Source: Planctomicrobium sp.
GTDB taxonomy: Bacteria > Planctomycetota > Planctomycetia > Planctomycetales > Planctomycetaceae
NCBI GenBank assembly: GCA_030626405.1
Contig: DAOUPA010000005.1
Span: 1 to 36,788 of the forward strand
Direction of reading: 5' to 3'
Length of the DNA: 36,788 nucleotides
Shown: piece after piece, positions 8,823 through 17,075 of the stretch
Layout: each line of letters opens with the position of its first letter
Numbering within the stretch: the stretch's first letter is position 1
The notes under the pieces: model-generated
What the model was told of the DNA's origin: nothing
The model's database searches: none
Seen by the model: only the letters and a program-made list of their open reading frames with translations
Translations under genes and position numbers: made by a program

Positions 8823-11627
8823 ATGCTAGAAATGTGCAAAAGAACACTCACGCAACTTGGACTCACGATCCTGGTATTCTCTCTTCAGGCACGTACGAGT
8901 CTCGCAGCTGACGTACGGTTTAATGAACAGATTCGGCCACTTCTCGCCGAGAATTGTCTGCACTGCCATGGTCCTGATGCAGAAAATCGTGAAGCGGATT
9001 TAAGGTTGGATATCAGACAAGTTGCAGAAGATCATGTGATCGTGCCTGAGAAGCCGGAGGAGAGCGAGCTGTTCATACGAATCACCTCCGAAGATGCCGA
9101 CTTGGTGATGCCTCCACCTGAAACCGGGAAATCATTGAATACGAAACAGATTGCACTAGTGCGTCAGTGGATTGAGCAGGGTGCTCGCTATGAAGAGCAC
9201 TGGTCGTTTGAATCAATCGTGAAGCCAGAACTTCCACCGCTCAATGAGTTGTCAAAAAATGGAATAGATCAATTTATCCTGGAGGCTCTTCAAAAGAGAA
9301 AGATGACCCTCTCACCTACCGTCAATCGGCAGCAACTCATTCGTCGCGCCACATTTGATTTGATCGGTTTACCTCCCACGTGGGATGAAGTTGAAGCATT
9401 CGTGAACGATGAGTCTGAACAGGCTTTTGAGAAAGTGGTGGATCGACTTCTGGATTCGCCGCAGTATGGCCCACGCTGGGGAAGGCACTGGCTCGATATC
9501 GCTCGATACGCCGACACACATGGTGGCACTGCCATTGGATTCGTCAAATTTCCATTTTCGTATACGTACCGCGATTATGTCATTCAGGCGTTCAACTCAG
9601 ATACGCCTTACAACCGCTTTGTCACGGAACAGATAGCGGCCGACCAAATGGAACTGGATGAGAATGATCCTGCTCTGGCTGGCTTGGGATTTCTGTCTGT
9701 GGGAATGCAGTATCGAAATCCGCACGATGTGATTGATGATCAAATTGACGTGGTCACACGCGGCTTGTTGGGCTTGACTGTCGCCTGCGCGCGGTGCCAC
9801 GACCACAAGTACGATGCCATTCCGACAAAAGATTACTATTCCTTGTACGCCACGCTCGCCAGCAGTCATTCGCCAGAATTACTCCCGCTAATCGGCGAGC
9901 CTGCCGAGACCGCACCTTATCGCAAATATCAACAAGAGTTACTGCACAGGCAGGAAACGCGTGACCAGATGGCTCGCGATCAAAGTGCAGTCATGCGCAG
10001 CCGATTGAAAATGCAAGTGGGTGCTTACCTGAAAAAGTTGGCGCAAGGGACTCCAGAGCAAGATTTGTCTTCAACTTTCCTTTCTTATCGCACGGACGAT
10101 GTTCGACCACTTGTGCTGGAACGTTGGCGGAAATATCTCGCCGAATTAAATGAAAACGATCCCGTTTTCGGACCGTGGATAAAATTGTCGCAGCTGGATA
10201 CCAAAGATTTCTCCAATCAATGTGCAGAGTTAATTCAAGCATTGGTTAAGGAAAATGGCGACCCGAAGAAACAGCCGGCGATGCACACACTCAGTGCAAC
10301 TCCACCACTCTGGAATCCGCGCGTTCTGGGTGCCATTCTCGAAAGAAAACCGCAGTCATTGGTTGATGTGGCGGATGCTTACGGAAAACTCTTTGCTGAC
10401 GTGCATCAGCAGTGGTTACAAAGTTTGATAACGACATCACTTGAAGCCGCCAGTGGAGCCGAGGTGATTCCTGATGAAGACCCCAGGCACCTCGAAGTCA
10501 ACAGTCCAATCAACCGGCAACTGCGAAAACACCTCTACACATCAGGAACGCCAACCGCAATGACAACGGACATCGCGGTGACATTATTGAACCGCCCGAT
10601 CCGTGACAAAGTGCGTGGCCTCAAGGGAGCCATTCAAAACCTGCATTTGACATCTCCCGGTTCCCCACCTCGTGCAATGGCAGTGCAGGAAGACGAACAC
10701 GCCAATGAATTTTACGTTTTCCGTAGAGGAAATTCCATTGATCGGGGCGTGCCTGTTCAGGCTCGTTTTCTGTCCGCTTTGCCAGGCATGAAAACCAGTC
10801 CGTTTCCTATCGGAAAGAGAAGGTTGGGACTTGCGAAAGCGATTGTTGATCCATCGAATCCATTGACTCGAAGAGTCATTGTGAACTGGGCCTGGCAGCA
10901 TCATTTTGGTCGAGGATTGGTCCGCACTCCAGACGACTTCGGGACGCGAGGCGAACCGCCGACACATTCACAACTGCTTGACTATCTCGCTTCAACATTC
11001 GGAGAGGACGGTTGGTCGCTGAAGAAGCTGCATCGCCGGATCATGCTCTCGGCTGTCTATCGGCAGGCTGCCATCGAAGACGCCAACTCGCGCAAACTCG
11101 ATCCAGACAACGAACTCTTGTGGAGAATGCCTCGCCGCAAACTCGACTTGGAAGCAATGCGTGATTCGATGCTGGCTGTCTCAGGAGAACTGAATTCCGC
11201 AATAGGAGGTAAGCCGTTTGACTTATCTTCATCTCCTGCAATTCCGCGGCGCACTGCCTATGGGTTCGTGAACCGAGATATTGTATCGAGTCTTGCCAGC
11301 ACGTTTGACGCGGCGAATTCAAGTTCGTGTACTGCACAGCGACCGGAAACGAATGTCCCACAGCAGACACTGTTTGCTTTGAATTCAGAGTTTATTCAAG
11401 ACCGGGCTGCTGCGTTGACGTCTCTCGATGAATTCACTTCAGAGAAGACCGATTCTGACCGAATACAATTTCTCTACCGCAGAACCTTCTCTCGTACTGC
11501 AGAACCGCAGGAAGTAGAAATTGCGATCAGTTACGTCACATCTCAGAACCAGAAATCGAAAACCACTCCATGGCAGCGGCTGGCTCATGCCTTGCTCGCT
11601 GCAAATGAATTTGTTTTTGTGGATTAA
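8823..11627 (+). CDS. PSCyt1-DUF1549-DUF1553 haem-binding secreted protein
   Basis: This 934-aa exported protein has a signal peptide ending near SLAADV. One CLHCH haem c motif lies at residues 45-49 inside a PSCyt1 domain (about 30-125). DUF1549 follows (about 135-345, with WGRHWLDIARYADTHGG and CARCHDHKYDAIPTKDYY, which carries a second CxxCH). A helical linker leads to DUF1553 (about 635-910, with RRVIVNWAWQHHFGRGLVRT). This architecture is nearly confined to planctomycetes and relatives. The biochemical role is not established, though the haems suggest electron transfer coupled to a secreted hydrolase partner. The downstream DUF1501 gene begins 3 nt after the stop, a pairing seen widely in this phylum. 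The upstream GntR gene, 30 nt away, suggests this pair is inducible. Confidence 0.93.
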   Translation: MLEMCKRTLTQLGLTILVFSLQARTSLAADVRFNEQIRPLLAENCLHCHGPDAENREADLRLDIRQVAEDHVIVPEKPEESELFIRITSEDADLVMPPPETGKSLNTKQIALVRQWIEQGARYEEHWSFESIVKPELPPLNELSKNGIDQFILEALQKRKMTLSPTVNRQQLIRRATFDLIGLPPTWDEVEAFVNDESEQAFEKVVDRLLDSPQYGPRWGRHWLDIARYADTHGGTAIGFVKFPFSYTYRDYVIQAFNSDTPYNRFVTEQIAADQMELDENDPALAGLGFLSVGMQYRNPHDVIDDQIDVVTRGLLGLTVACARCHDHKYDAIPTKDYYSLYATLASSHSPELLPLIGEPAETAPYRKYQQELLHRQETRDQMARDQSAVMRSRLKMQVGAYLKKLAQGTPEQDLSSTFLSYRTDDVRPLVLERWRKYLAELNENDPVFGPWIKLSQLDTKDFSNQCAELIQALVKENGDPKKQPAMHTLSATPPLWNPRVLGAILERKPQSLVDVADAYGKLFADVHQQWLQSLITTSLEAASGAEVIPDEDPRHLEVNSPINRQLRKHLYTSGTPTAMTTDIAVTLLNRPIRDKVRGLKGAIQNLHLTSPGSPPRAMAVQEDEHANEFYVFRRGNSIDRGVPVQARFLSALPGMKTSPFPIGKRRLGLAKAIVDPSNPLTRRVIVNWAWQHHFGRGLVRTPDDFGTRGEPPTHSQLLDYLASTFGEDGWSLKKLHRRIMLSAVYRQAAIEDANSRKLDPDNELLWRMPRRKLDLEAMRDSMLAVSGELNSAIGGKPFDLSSSPAIPRRTAYGFVNRDIVSSLASTFDAANSSSCTAQRPETNVPQQTLFALNSEFIQDRAAALTSLDEFTSEKTDSDRIQFLYRRTFSRTAEPQEVEIAISYVTSQNQKSKTTPWQRLAHALLAANEFVFVD

Positions 11628-11630
11628 AGC

Positions 11631-13022
11631 ATGAACGATCAACAGGACTTCTCCCGACGTCTATTTTTGCAGCGCACCGGAATGGGATTCGGCTCGTTGG
11701 CATTGAATCATCTTCTGGGGCAAGAGAGCCTCTCGGCTGAGTCTGGTGCCCACTTTGCCGGGAAAGCCAAACACGTCATTCATGTCTTCTTGAACGGAGG
11801 CATGTCTCAAGTCGACACGTTCGATCCCAAACCAGAGCTGACGAAACGCGCCGGTCAGATGCTTCCGTTTGAAAACCTACAAACAGAACGCAAAACCGGA
11901 GTCGCCTTACCTTCTCCATTTAAATTCAAAAAGCATGGAGAAAGCGGCATTCCCATCAGTGATATCTTTCCGCACCTGTCTCAGTGTGCAGACGATATGG
12001 CTGTGATTCGTTCGATGCATGTTGAACTGCCGAATCATGAAATGTCCCTCATGCTGATGAACTCCGGAGATCAACGACTCGTCCGTCCGAGTTTTGGTTC
12101 ATGGTTAACATGGGGGATGGGGAGCGAGAACCAAAACCTTCCCGGTTTCATCGCACTTTGTCCCGGTGGATACCCGGTCGGTGGTGCAGCAAACTGGCGA
12201 TCTGCATTTCTGCCAGGTGTTCATCAGGGAACTCATGTTGACACATCAAAAGTCGACCCCACAAAACTGATTAACCATGTTCGTAACAGCCGTTTGACAG
12301 ATCCAGAACAAAAGGCTCAATTCGACCTGTTGCAGAGTCTCAATGAGAGACACCTCTCCCAACGTCCAGGAGAAGTCTCCCTGGAAGGTCGTATTCGATC
12401 TTTTGAACTTGCGTATCGAATGCAGATCGAGGCGACTGACGCATTCGACGTTCAGCAGGAGCCAAAACATATTCAGGAAATGTATGGAAAAGGCCCACAG
12501 AACCGCCAGTTGTTGATGGCACGTCGCCTCATCGAACGCGGTGTCCGATTTGTGCAAACATGGCACGGCAGCGGGCAACCGTGGGACAGCCATGCGAATA
12601 TCAAAAACAGTCATCGCAACGTCGCCAGCCAGTGCGACCAGGGACTGGCTGCATTGATTATGGATCTTAAACAACGAGGACTTCTCGACGAAACACTGAT
12701 TCTCTGCACAGGAGAATTCGGTCGCACACCTTCTGTTGAAATGGGAACAGGCGGCACCGGAGCATCTCAGGGACGCGACCATAATCACTGGGGCTTCTCA
12801 TTATGGCTGGCTGGCGGTGGGATCAAAGGTGGCACGATTTACGGAGCCACCGATGATTTTGGATTCAAAGCTGTTGAAACCCCCGTTTCGGTCCATGACC
12901 TGCACGCTACGATGCTGCACTTACTCGGTTACAATCACGAGAGATTGACTTACCGCTTTGCCGGTCGCGACTATCGGCTGACCGACCTTTACGGAAAAGT
13001 CATCAATGAAATTATTGCGTAG
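11631..13022 (+). CDS. Tat-exported DUF1501 protein (alkaline phosphatase/sulfatase-like fold)
   Basis: This 463-aa protein begins with a twin-arginine signal (SRRLFLQRTGMGFGSLAL). DUF1501 belongs to the alkaline phosphatase superfamily. Conserved stretches include HVIHVFLNGGMSQVDTFDPK near the N-terminus, a TGEFGRTP motif and a GRDHNHWGFSLWLAGGG motif that probably shape the metal site, and the C-terminal LTYRFAGRDYRLTDLYG. The start lies 3 nt after the DUF1549 stop, giving translational coupling. DUF1549 and DUF1501 proteins are presumed to work together in the periplasm. The substrate, perhaps a sulfate or phosphate ester, is not established. The second copy at 33139 has the same order of motifs. 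After the stop, 13023-13142 holds no gene and separates it from a convergent esterase gene. Confidence 0.93.
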   Translation: MNDQQDFSRRLFLQRTGMGFGSLALNHLLGQESLSAESGAHFAGKAKHVIHVFLNGGMSQVDTFDPKPELTKRAGQMLPFENLQTERKTGVALPSPFKFKKHGESGIPISDIFPHLSQCADDMAVIRSMHVELPNHEMSLMLMNSGDQRLVRPSFGSWLTWGMGSENQNLPGFIALCPGGYPVGGAANWRSAFLPGVHQGTHVDTSKVDPTKLINHVRNSRLTDPEQKAQFDLLQSLNERHLSQRPGEVSLEGRIRSFELAYRMQIEATDAFDVQQEPKHIQEMYGKGPQNRQLLMARRLIERGVRFVQTWHGSGQPWDSHANIKNSHRNVASQCDQGLAALIMDLKQRGLLDETLILCTGEFGRTPSVEMGTGGTGASQGRDHNHWGFSLWLAGGGIKGGTIYGATDDFGFKAVETPVSVHDLHATMLHLLGYNHERLTYRFAGRDYRLTDLYGKVINEIIA

Positions 13023-13142
13023 CGACTCCGCTCTTCGATGCTTACAGAATCGAAATGATTGAAGTTCAATCGCGGACACGGTGATTCTCCGACGTCGTCC
13101 CTCTCATTCAATATTGGTGAGCACCCTGTCGAACTGGTCGAT

Positions 13143-15722
13143 TTAATCAACAGTCAATTTTCGGCGATAGACAGTTTTTCCATGTGCGATAAAGAGAGTG
13201 CTGCGATTCGGTCCAGCTAGAACGCAGCTGGTTAATGGTTGATCCTGATCGACCTTCGGTAAGACACCGCACGGTCGTCCGGTTGGATCGAAAACCTGAA
13301 CTCCGAGGGCACTGGTGACGTAGTAGCGTCCTTTCTTGTCGACTGCCATGCCATCGCCACGCCCCGTTCTCTGGTACGGTGGCGGCTCGTTGAAATTGAA
13401 CTCGCCTTTGTAGTCAATCGGGAGCCGCATCGGCATATTGGGCATCTTCGCATCGAGAGTTCCGTTGGGGTTAACGCGGAACAGCCATGTGCGATCACCA
13501 CCGTAGTCAGAGACCGCCAATGTTCCGCCGTCATTCGAAAGTGCGATACCGTTCGGTTTATTGATCCCGGTATCAACCGCTGTGACTTCACCCGTTTTGA
13601 TGTTGATGCGGGTGACCTGTTTCGCACCAGTTTCGGTGATGAAGATGAACCCATCATCGGTCACTGCCAGATCGTTAGGTTTCACCTCAGTCGCGACAGT
13701 TTTCACTTCACCCGTTTTGATGTTGATGGAGATCACTCGATTCTTCGCTCCCTGACAGCCGTACAACAATCCATCGGAGCCGAATTCCAAGCCACTGACC
13801 GATTCCCTGACGATCTCTGATCTTGTTCCATCGTTAGCACTCACACGGTATACGGCTGGTGCTTTCATATCTGAGAAGTAGAGATTGCCAGCATGATCCG
13901 AGCAGAGACCATCAGCAAAACCAAGGTTGTCAGCTACGACTTCCCATGGCTCACTACGAATCAATAAATTCAGAAGTGTCAGATCACCTCCGAGGTCTCC
14001 GCTGGTGTCCAGGACTGGCTCATGCTGTTCTTTTCTCCAGAGCCACTTCATTGCATCAGGAAAACGAGAGCTGCCATAGTCGGCATTGTGCGCATAGCCT
14101 TCGGCCCAATCAAACCGGGTGTCGTACCCCATGTAACTCAAAGAGGATGCCATTCTCTGATTCGACCACGGCCAGCTTCCAAAGCGATTGTCGACGTCCC
14201 CGCTCGTGTCAGCCATGTAAACGCGGAGTGGTTTCGGTTCCGTCTTACGGACCAGTGCCGGGTAGACGTTTCCGCCACGCAGATTCGTGAAGCTGCCGAC
14301 GCTGGAGTAAACTTTCCGGAAGGCATCAGGGCGTTCCCAAGCAGCGGTGAACGCACAAATGGCGCCTGAACTGGAACCTCCGATCGCCCGCATTTCAGGA
14401 TCTTCTGAGATGTTGTAGCGTTTCTCGACTTCTGGGATGATCTCTTCAATCAGAAAACGGACATAGCGATCGCCGAGACTATCGTATTCGTAACTGCGGT
14501 TCGAGGATCTGTTACCTCGTCGCGTTTTCGACATGTCGTGTCCGGGATTGATGAACACCGCAATCGTGGGAGGCATCTCACCGCGTGCAATCAAATTGTC
14601 GAACACGACAGGAATTCGCCAGCGTCCTTTCATGGATCTCATCCCTTCTCCGTCTTGGAAGATCATCAAAGCCGCTGGTTTCTCTTTCTGGTACTGCTGC
14701 GGAACATAGATTGCCCAGTCGCGCGTTGTATTTGGAAAGATCTTGGATGACTCCCACGGTGGCATCTTCTCGACCGATCCTCGCGGCACATCATCTTTCA
14801 CGATTGCATCAGGATGTGGTTCCCATTTTGGTTTGGTTTGCGTCGGTGGAAAATGTGTCGACTCTGCGTCCTCAGACCACAGCCAGCGCAAGGCATCTGG
14901 AAATTCCTCGCCCCCCCATTTTCCACTATGCCCACCTTCGGTCATGACAAGTTTGTAGTTGTAACCCGCAAACTGGAGAGCTGCCGCGAGATCCTGATTT
15001 CCCAGCGGCCAGTTACCATGAAGATTACTGAGATCGTCCTTGCCTTCCTGCAAGTACACCTTAATCGATTTGGGATTGTCTTTCGTTTTGCGAACGAGGC
15101 CGGGATAGGCCCAGCCTCCGCGGATATTAGTGAAACTTCCAATGTGGCTGAGCACCTTGCCAAACTGGTCTGGCTTTTCCCAAGCAACGGTAAAAGCACA
15201 AATCCCGCTCGAAGAGATTCCGCAGATCGCGCGGTCGGCAGGGGTGGCAGAAACGTTGAGTCCCTCCAATGCCACGGGCAGAAACTCATCCAGCAGAAAG
15301 TTTGTGCAGCGGTCACCTAGTGAATCGTACTCGAAGGATCGGTTGCTTCGATTTTTTGCTCCCGGTTTCGTGGCTGGAATCGTGCCCGGATTCACGAAGA
15401 CAGCAATCGTCACCGGCATCTCTTTTTTGTGAATGAAATTGTCGAAGACAACAGGCACACGAAATGAACCTTTCGGATTCGCATAACCACGCCCGTCCAG
15501 GAACACCATCAAATTCGCTGGCTGATCTTTCTTATACTGAGCAGGCACGTAGACGCTGTATTCACGGCTCGTTCCTGGAAAAACCTGACTCTCCGCGTAG
15601 ACGCCCGTGGTGACCTTCCCTTGAGGGACTCCTTGCTGGACTGTTCGATCAGGATTAGGCTCAGCGGCTTGAACCGAAAGAGCGATGAACGCGACTGAAA
15701 CAAAGCAGATCAATAATTTCAT
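13143..15722 (-). CDS. Tandem-duplicated esterase fused to SMP-30/NHL-like beta-propeller
   Basis: Start moved from 15779 to the ATG at 15722 because MKLLICFVSVAFIALSVQA is a complete Sec signal; this gives 859 aa. Residues about 25-315 and 320-590 are two copies of the same enterochelin-esterase/esterase-D-like fold. Paired segments are YSVYVPAQYKKDQPANLMVF and WAIYVPQQYQKEKPAALMIF, and both continue with PVVFDN and TIAVF(V/I)NPG. Each has a nucleophile elbow (GISSSGICAF; GGSSSGAICAF) and a His near the end (EGGHSGKW; EGYAHNADYG), so both may be active. Residues about 605-855 form a six-bladed propeller of the SMP-30/gluconolactonase type with blade repeats such as INIKTGEV. A secreted enzyme with two ester-cutting sites and a lactonase-like domain fits glycan side-chain removal. 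It is convergent with the DUF1501 gene and probably a single transcript. Confidence 0.85.
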   Translation of the reverse strand: MKLLICFVSVAFIALSVQAAEPNPDRTVQQGVPQGKVTTGVYAESQVFPGTSREYSVYVPAQYKKDQPANLMVFLDGRGYANPKGSFRVPVVFDNFIHKKEMPVTIAVFVNPGTIPATKPGAKNRSNRSFEYDSLGDRCTNFLLDEFLPVALEGLNVSATPADRAICGISSSGICAFTVAWEKPDQFGKVLSHIGSFTNIRGGWAYPGLVRKTKDNPKSIKVYLQEGKDDLSNLHGNWPLGNQDLAAALQFAGYNYKLVMTEGGHSGKWGGEEFPDALRWLWSEDAESTHFPPTQTKPKWEPHPDAIVKDDVPRGSVEKMPPWESSKIFPNTTRDWAIYVPQQYQKEKPAALMIFQDGEGMRSMKGRWRIPVVFDNLIARGEMPPTIAVFINPGHDMSKTRRGNRSSNRSYEYDSLGDRYVRFLIEEIIPEVEKRYNISEDPEMRAIGGSSSGAICAFTAAWERPDAFRKVYSSVGSFTNLRGGNVYPALVRKTEPKPLRVYMADTSGDVDNRFGSWPWSNQRMASSLSYMGYDTRFDWAEGYAHNADYGSSRFPDAMKWLWRKEQHEPVLDTSGDLGGDLTLLNLLIRSEPWEVVADNLGFADGLCSDHAGNLYFSDMKAPAVYRVSANDGTRSEIVRESVSGLEFGSDGLLYGCQGAKNRVISINIKTGEVKTVATEVKPNDLAVTDDGFIFITETGAKQVTRINIKTGEVTAVDTGINKPNGIALSNDGGTLAVSDYGGDRTWLFRVNPNGTLDAKMPNMPMRLPIDYKGEFNFNEPPPYQRTGRGDGMAVDKKGRYYVTSALGVQVFDPTGRPCGVLPKVDQDQPLTSCVLAGPNRSTLFIAHGKTVYRRKLTVD
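13585..13728 (-). repeat. 24-bp exact direct repeat, 120-nt period, in the propeller coding region
   Basis: ACTTCACCCGTTTTGATGTT plus GATG occurs at 13585-13608 and again at 13705-13728, exactly 120 nt (40 codons) apart. It encodes the propeller strand INIKTGEV in two neighbouring blades. Exact identity at the DNA level suggests a recent blade duplication or gene conversion. Confidence 0.8.
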
Positions 15723-16043
15723 TATGTGCCTATGGTGAATATGAATATCATCAAGAGGAATTCGAATCGAGCCAAACAAACGGGAGTCGTGTTCGTCATC
15801 ATGGTACTTTCATGAATGTCTGACAAGTCATGCCCAGATGGGCCGCTCTACCGAGTCTGCAGCGAATCAATTCGGAGATTCAAACAGTCTGTTTTGTGAG
15901 CGAGCGAGAACACTTTCGGCTCGGAACAAGTTATCATCGGCACGAAGAGAAATGTGGTCAATACTTTCGCGGAGGGGCATTCCATCAACGAAATTATTGC
16001 GTGAACATCCTTACGAACAGTATTCAACCTCGACACAAATCGC
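15723..16043. other. 321-nt intergenic region between divergent genes, with a gene remnant
   Basis: This stretch lies between the minus-strand tandem esterase and the plus-strand metallophosphoesterase and must hold both promoters. Apart from the decayed DUF1501-like 3' end at 15932-16004, I see no intact gene. The ORFs in the track here (for example 15838-16134) have unlikely protein composition. Confidence 0.5.
15932..16004 (+). pseudogene. Probable remnant of a DUF1501 gene 3' end
   Basis: CATCAACGAAATTATTGCGT at 15983-16002 matches the last codons of the DUF1501 gene ending at 13022 in 19 of 20 positions, and both encode INEIIA followed by a stop. Just upstream, in another frame, codons read YHRH and then GQYFR, matching the DUF1501 ending pattern LTYxxxGRxFR. 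A deletion of about 11 nt between GQYFR and INEIIA would explain the frame change. The rest of the gene is missing. This suggests a further PSCyt1/DUF1501 pair once stood here. Short length keeps the confidence modest. Confidence 0.45.
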
Positions 16044-16826
16044 ATGCCTGCACAAATCCTGCAACTCACTGATTTACATCTACTGGCCGATCCCGAGAAG
16101 ACGCTCAAAGGTGTTCGTACAAGGGACTCGTTGATTGAGGTCTTGCAGTTGATCCGGGAGCGAGAACAATCAGGAGAATGGAATTTTGAATACATTTTCC
16201 TCACTGGCGACCTGACTCATGACGAACAACTCGCCACGTATGAAGCACTGCGAGAATTATTGGGCGATTGGTTACCTCGCTGCCGTTTGATTCCAGGGAA
16301 CCACGATGACCGCGCCCTGATTCGAAAAGTGTTTCCCGAACTGGTTTCCTCCAGCACCGGATTCATTAACTTCTCAGTGGAAACTGCCGGTTGGAGATTG
16401 ATCGGTCTCGACTCACACGTTGAAGGCGAACTGTACGGGCGTATTGGATCAGCACAGCTTGAATGGCTCTCCTCAGAGTTATCAACTCACGTGAGACAAC
16501 CAACGATTCTGTTCATCCATCATCCACCGGTTTCCGTCCAGTCGGCTTGGCTGGACCGCATCGGACTGCGTGATGCGGAAGCTTTGAATGAAGTTGCACG
16601 CTCGAATTCGCAAGTTCGTGCCATTAGCACCGGCCACGTCCATCAGGAGTTCTCAGAGAATTTCAATGGTTTGCAAATTCTAACGACGCCGTCCACCGGC
16701 GTTCAGTTTCTTCCACGTCAGGACGAACTGGTCTGTGACCAGCTTCCACCAGGATTTCGCATCTTTCACCTCTTTGAAAACGCTTTTGAAAGCGTCGTCA
16801 TTCGCCTGCCTGAAATCCCTGGGTAG
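16044..16826 (+). CDS. cpdA: CpdA-like metallophosphoesterase (3',5'-cAMP phosphodiesterase family)
   Basis: This 260-aa cytoplasmic protein has no signal peptide. It has the class III cyclic nucleotide phosphodiesterase motif set: TDLHLL (Asp and His near the N-terminus), LTGDLTHD, PGNHDDR, IHHPP and GHVH. The spacing and flanking text closely follow Escherichia coli CpdA: ILQLTDLHL at the start, WLDRIGLRDAEALNEV, and the ending HQEFSENFNGLQILTTPSTGVQFLP. The predicted reaction is hydrolysis of cAMP to AMP at a two-metal (Fe/Mn) centre. Related proteins cut other phosphodiesters, so the natural substrate is less certain than the family. The ATG at 16044 has no obvious ribosome-binding site. 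The gene stands alone; its neighbours are an intergenic remnant and the convergent end of the large operon. Confidence 0.85.
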   Translation: MPAQILQLTDLHLLADPEKTLKGVRTRDSLIEVLQLIREREQSGEWNFEYIFLTGDLTHDEQLATYEALRELLGDWLPRCRLIPGNHDDRALIRKVFPELVSSSTGFINFSVETAGWRLIGLDSHVEGELYGRIGSAQLEWLSSELSTHVRQPTILFIHHPPVSVQSAWLDRIGLRDAEALNEVARSNSQVRAISTGHVHQEFSENFNGLQILTTPSTGVQFLPRQDELVCDQLPPGFRIFHLFENAFESVVIRLPEIPG

Positions 16827-16863
16827 GCACGAGTTTATTGAGCCATGAACAAGTGAGTCTTGA

Positions 16864-17022
16864 ATTCCAATTCTTCATGCGACTGAACTTCACAAGCGTG
16901 GACATGACAAGGCTCTCGCCAATCAAGATCCGCTTCACAACGAATGTCTTACTTGCCTCCTCGGCAAACTGCTGGGATTTATTGAAAACGCTCAGTCGGC
17001 GATCAGAGCCGTTAAAAAATAG
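16864..17022 (+). pseudogene. Possible 52-codon remnant (frame without a normal start codon)
   Basis: The frame from 16864 to the stop at 17022 encodes a very protein-like, amphipathic helical sequence with GHDKALANQDPLHNECL and LLGKLLGFIENAQSAIRAVK. It directly follows an in-frame TGA and has no ATG, GTG or TTG, so it is not listed in the ORF track. It looks like the C-terminal end of a small helical-bundle protein whose front has been lost. I do not recognise the family. The surrounding 16827-17075 otherwise holds nothing visible. Confidence 0.3.
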
Positions 17023-17075
17023 AAAACCGTTCTTCGACTCCTTACGATGACGACCGATTCGATCGGTGGAATCTG

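Noticed and set aside
12246-12788. 180-aa minus-strand ORF opposite DUF1501
   Set aside because: Antisense to a well-conserved DUF1501 gene and Cys-rich without pattern; no ribosome-binding site or context.
15838-16134. 98-aa ORF overlapping the CpdA-like start
   Set aside because: It overlaps the well-supported phosphodiesterase frame and its translation has no fold-like pattern. The region is better explained by a decayed DUF1501 end.
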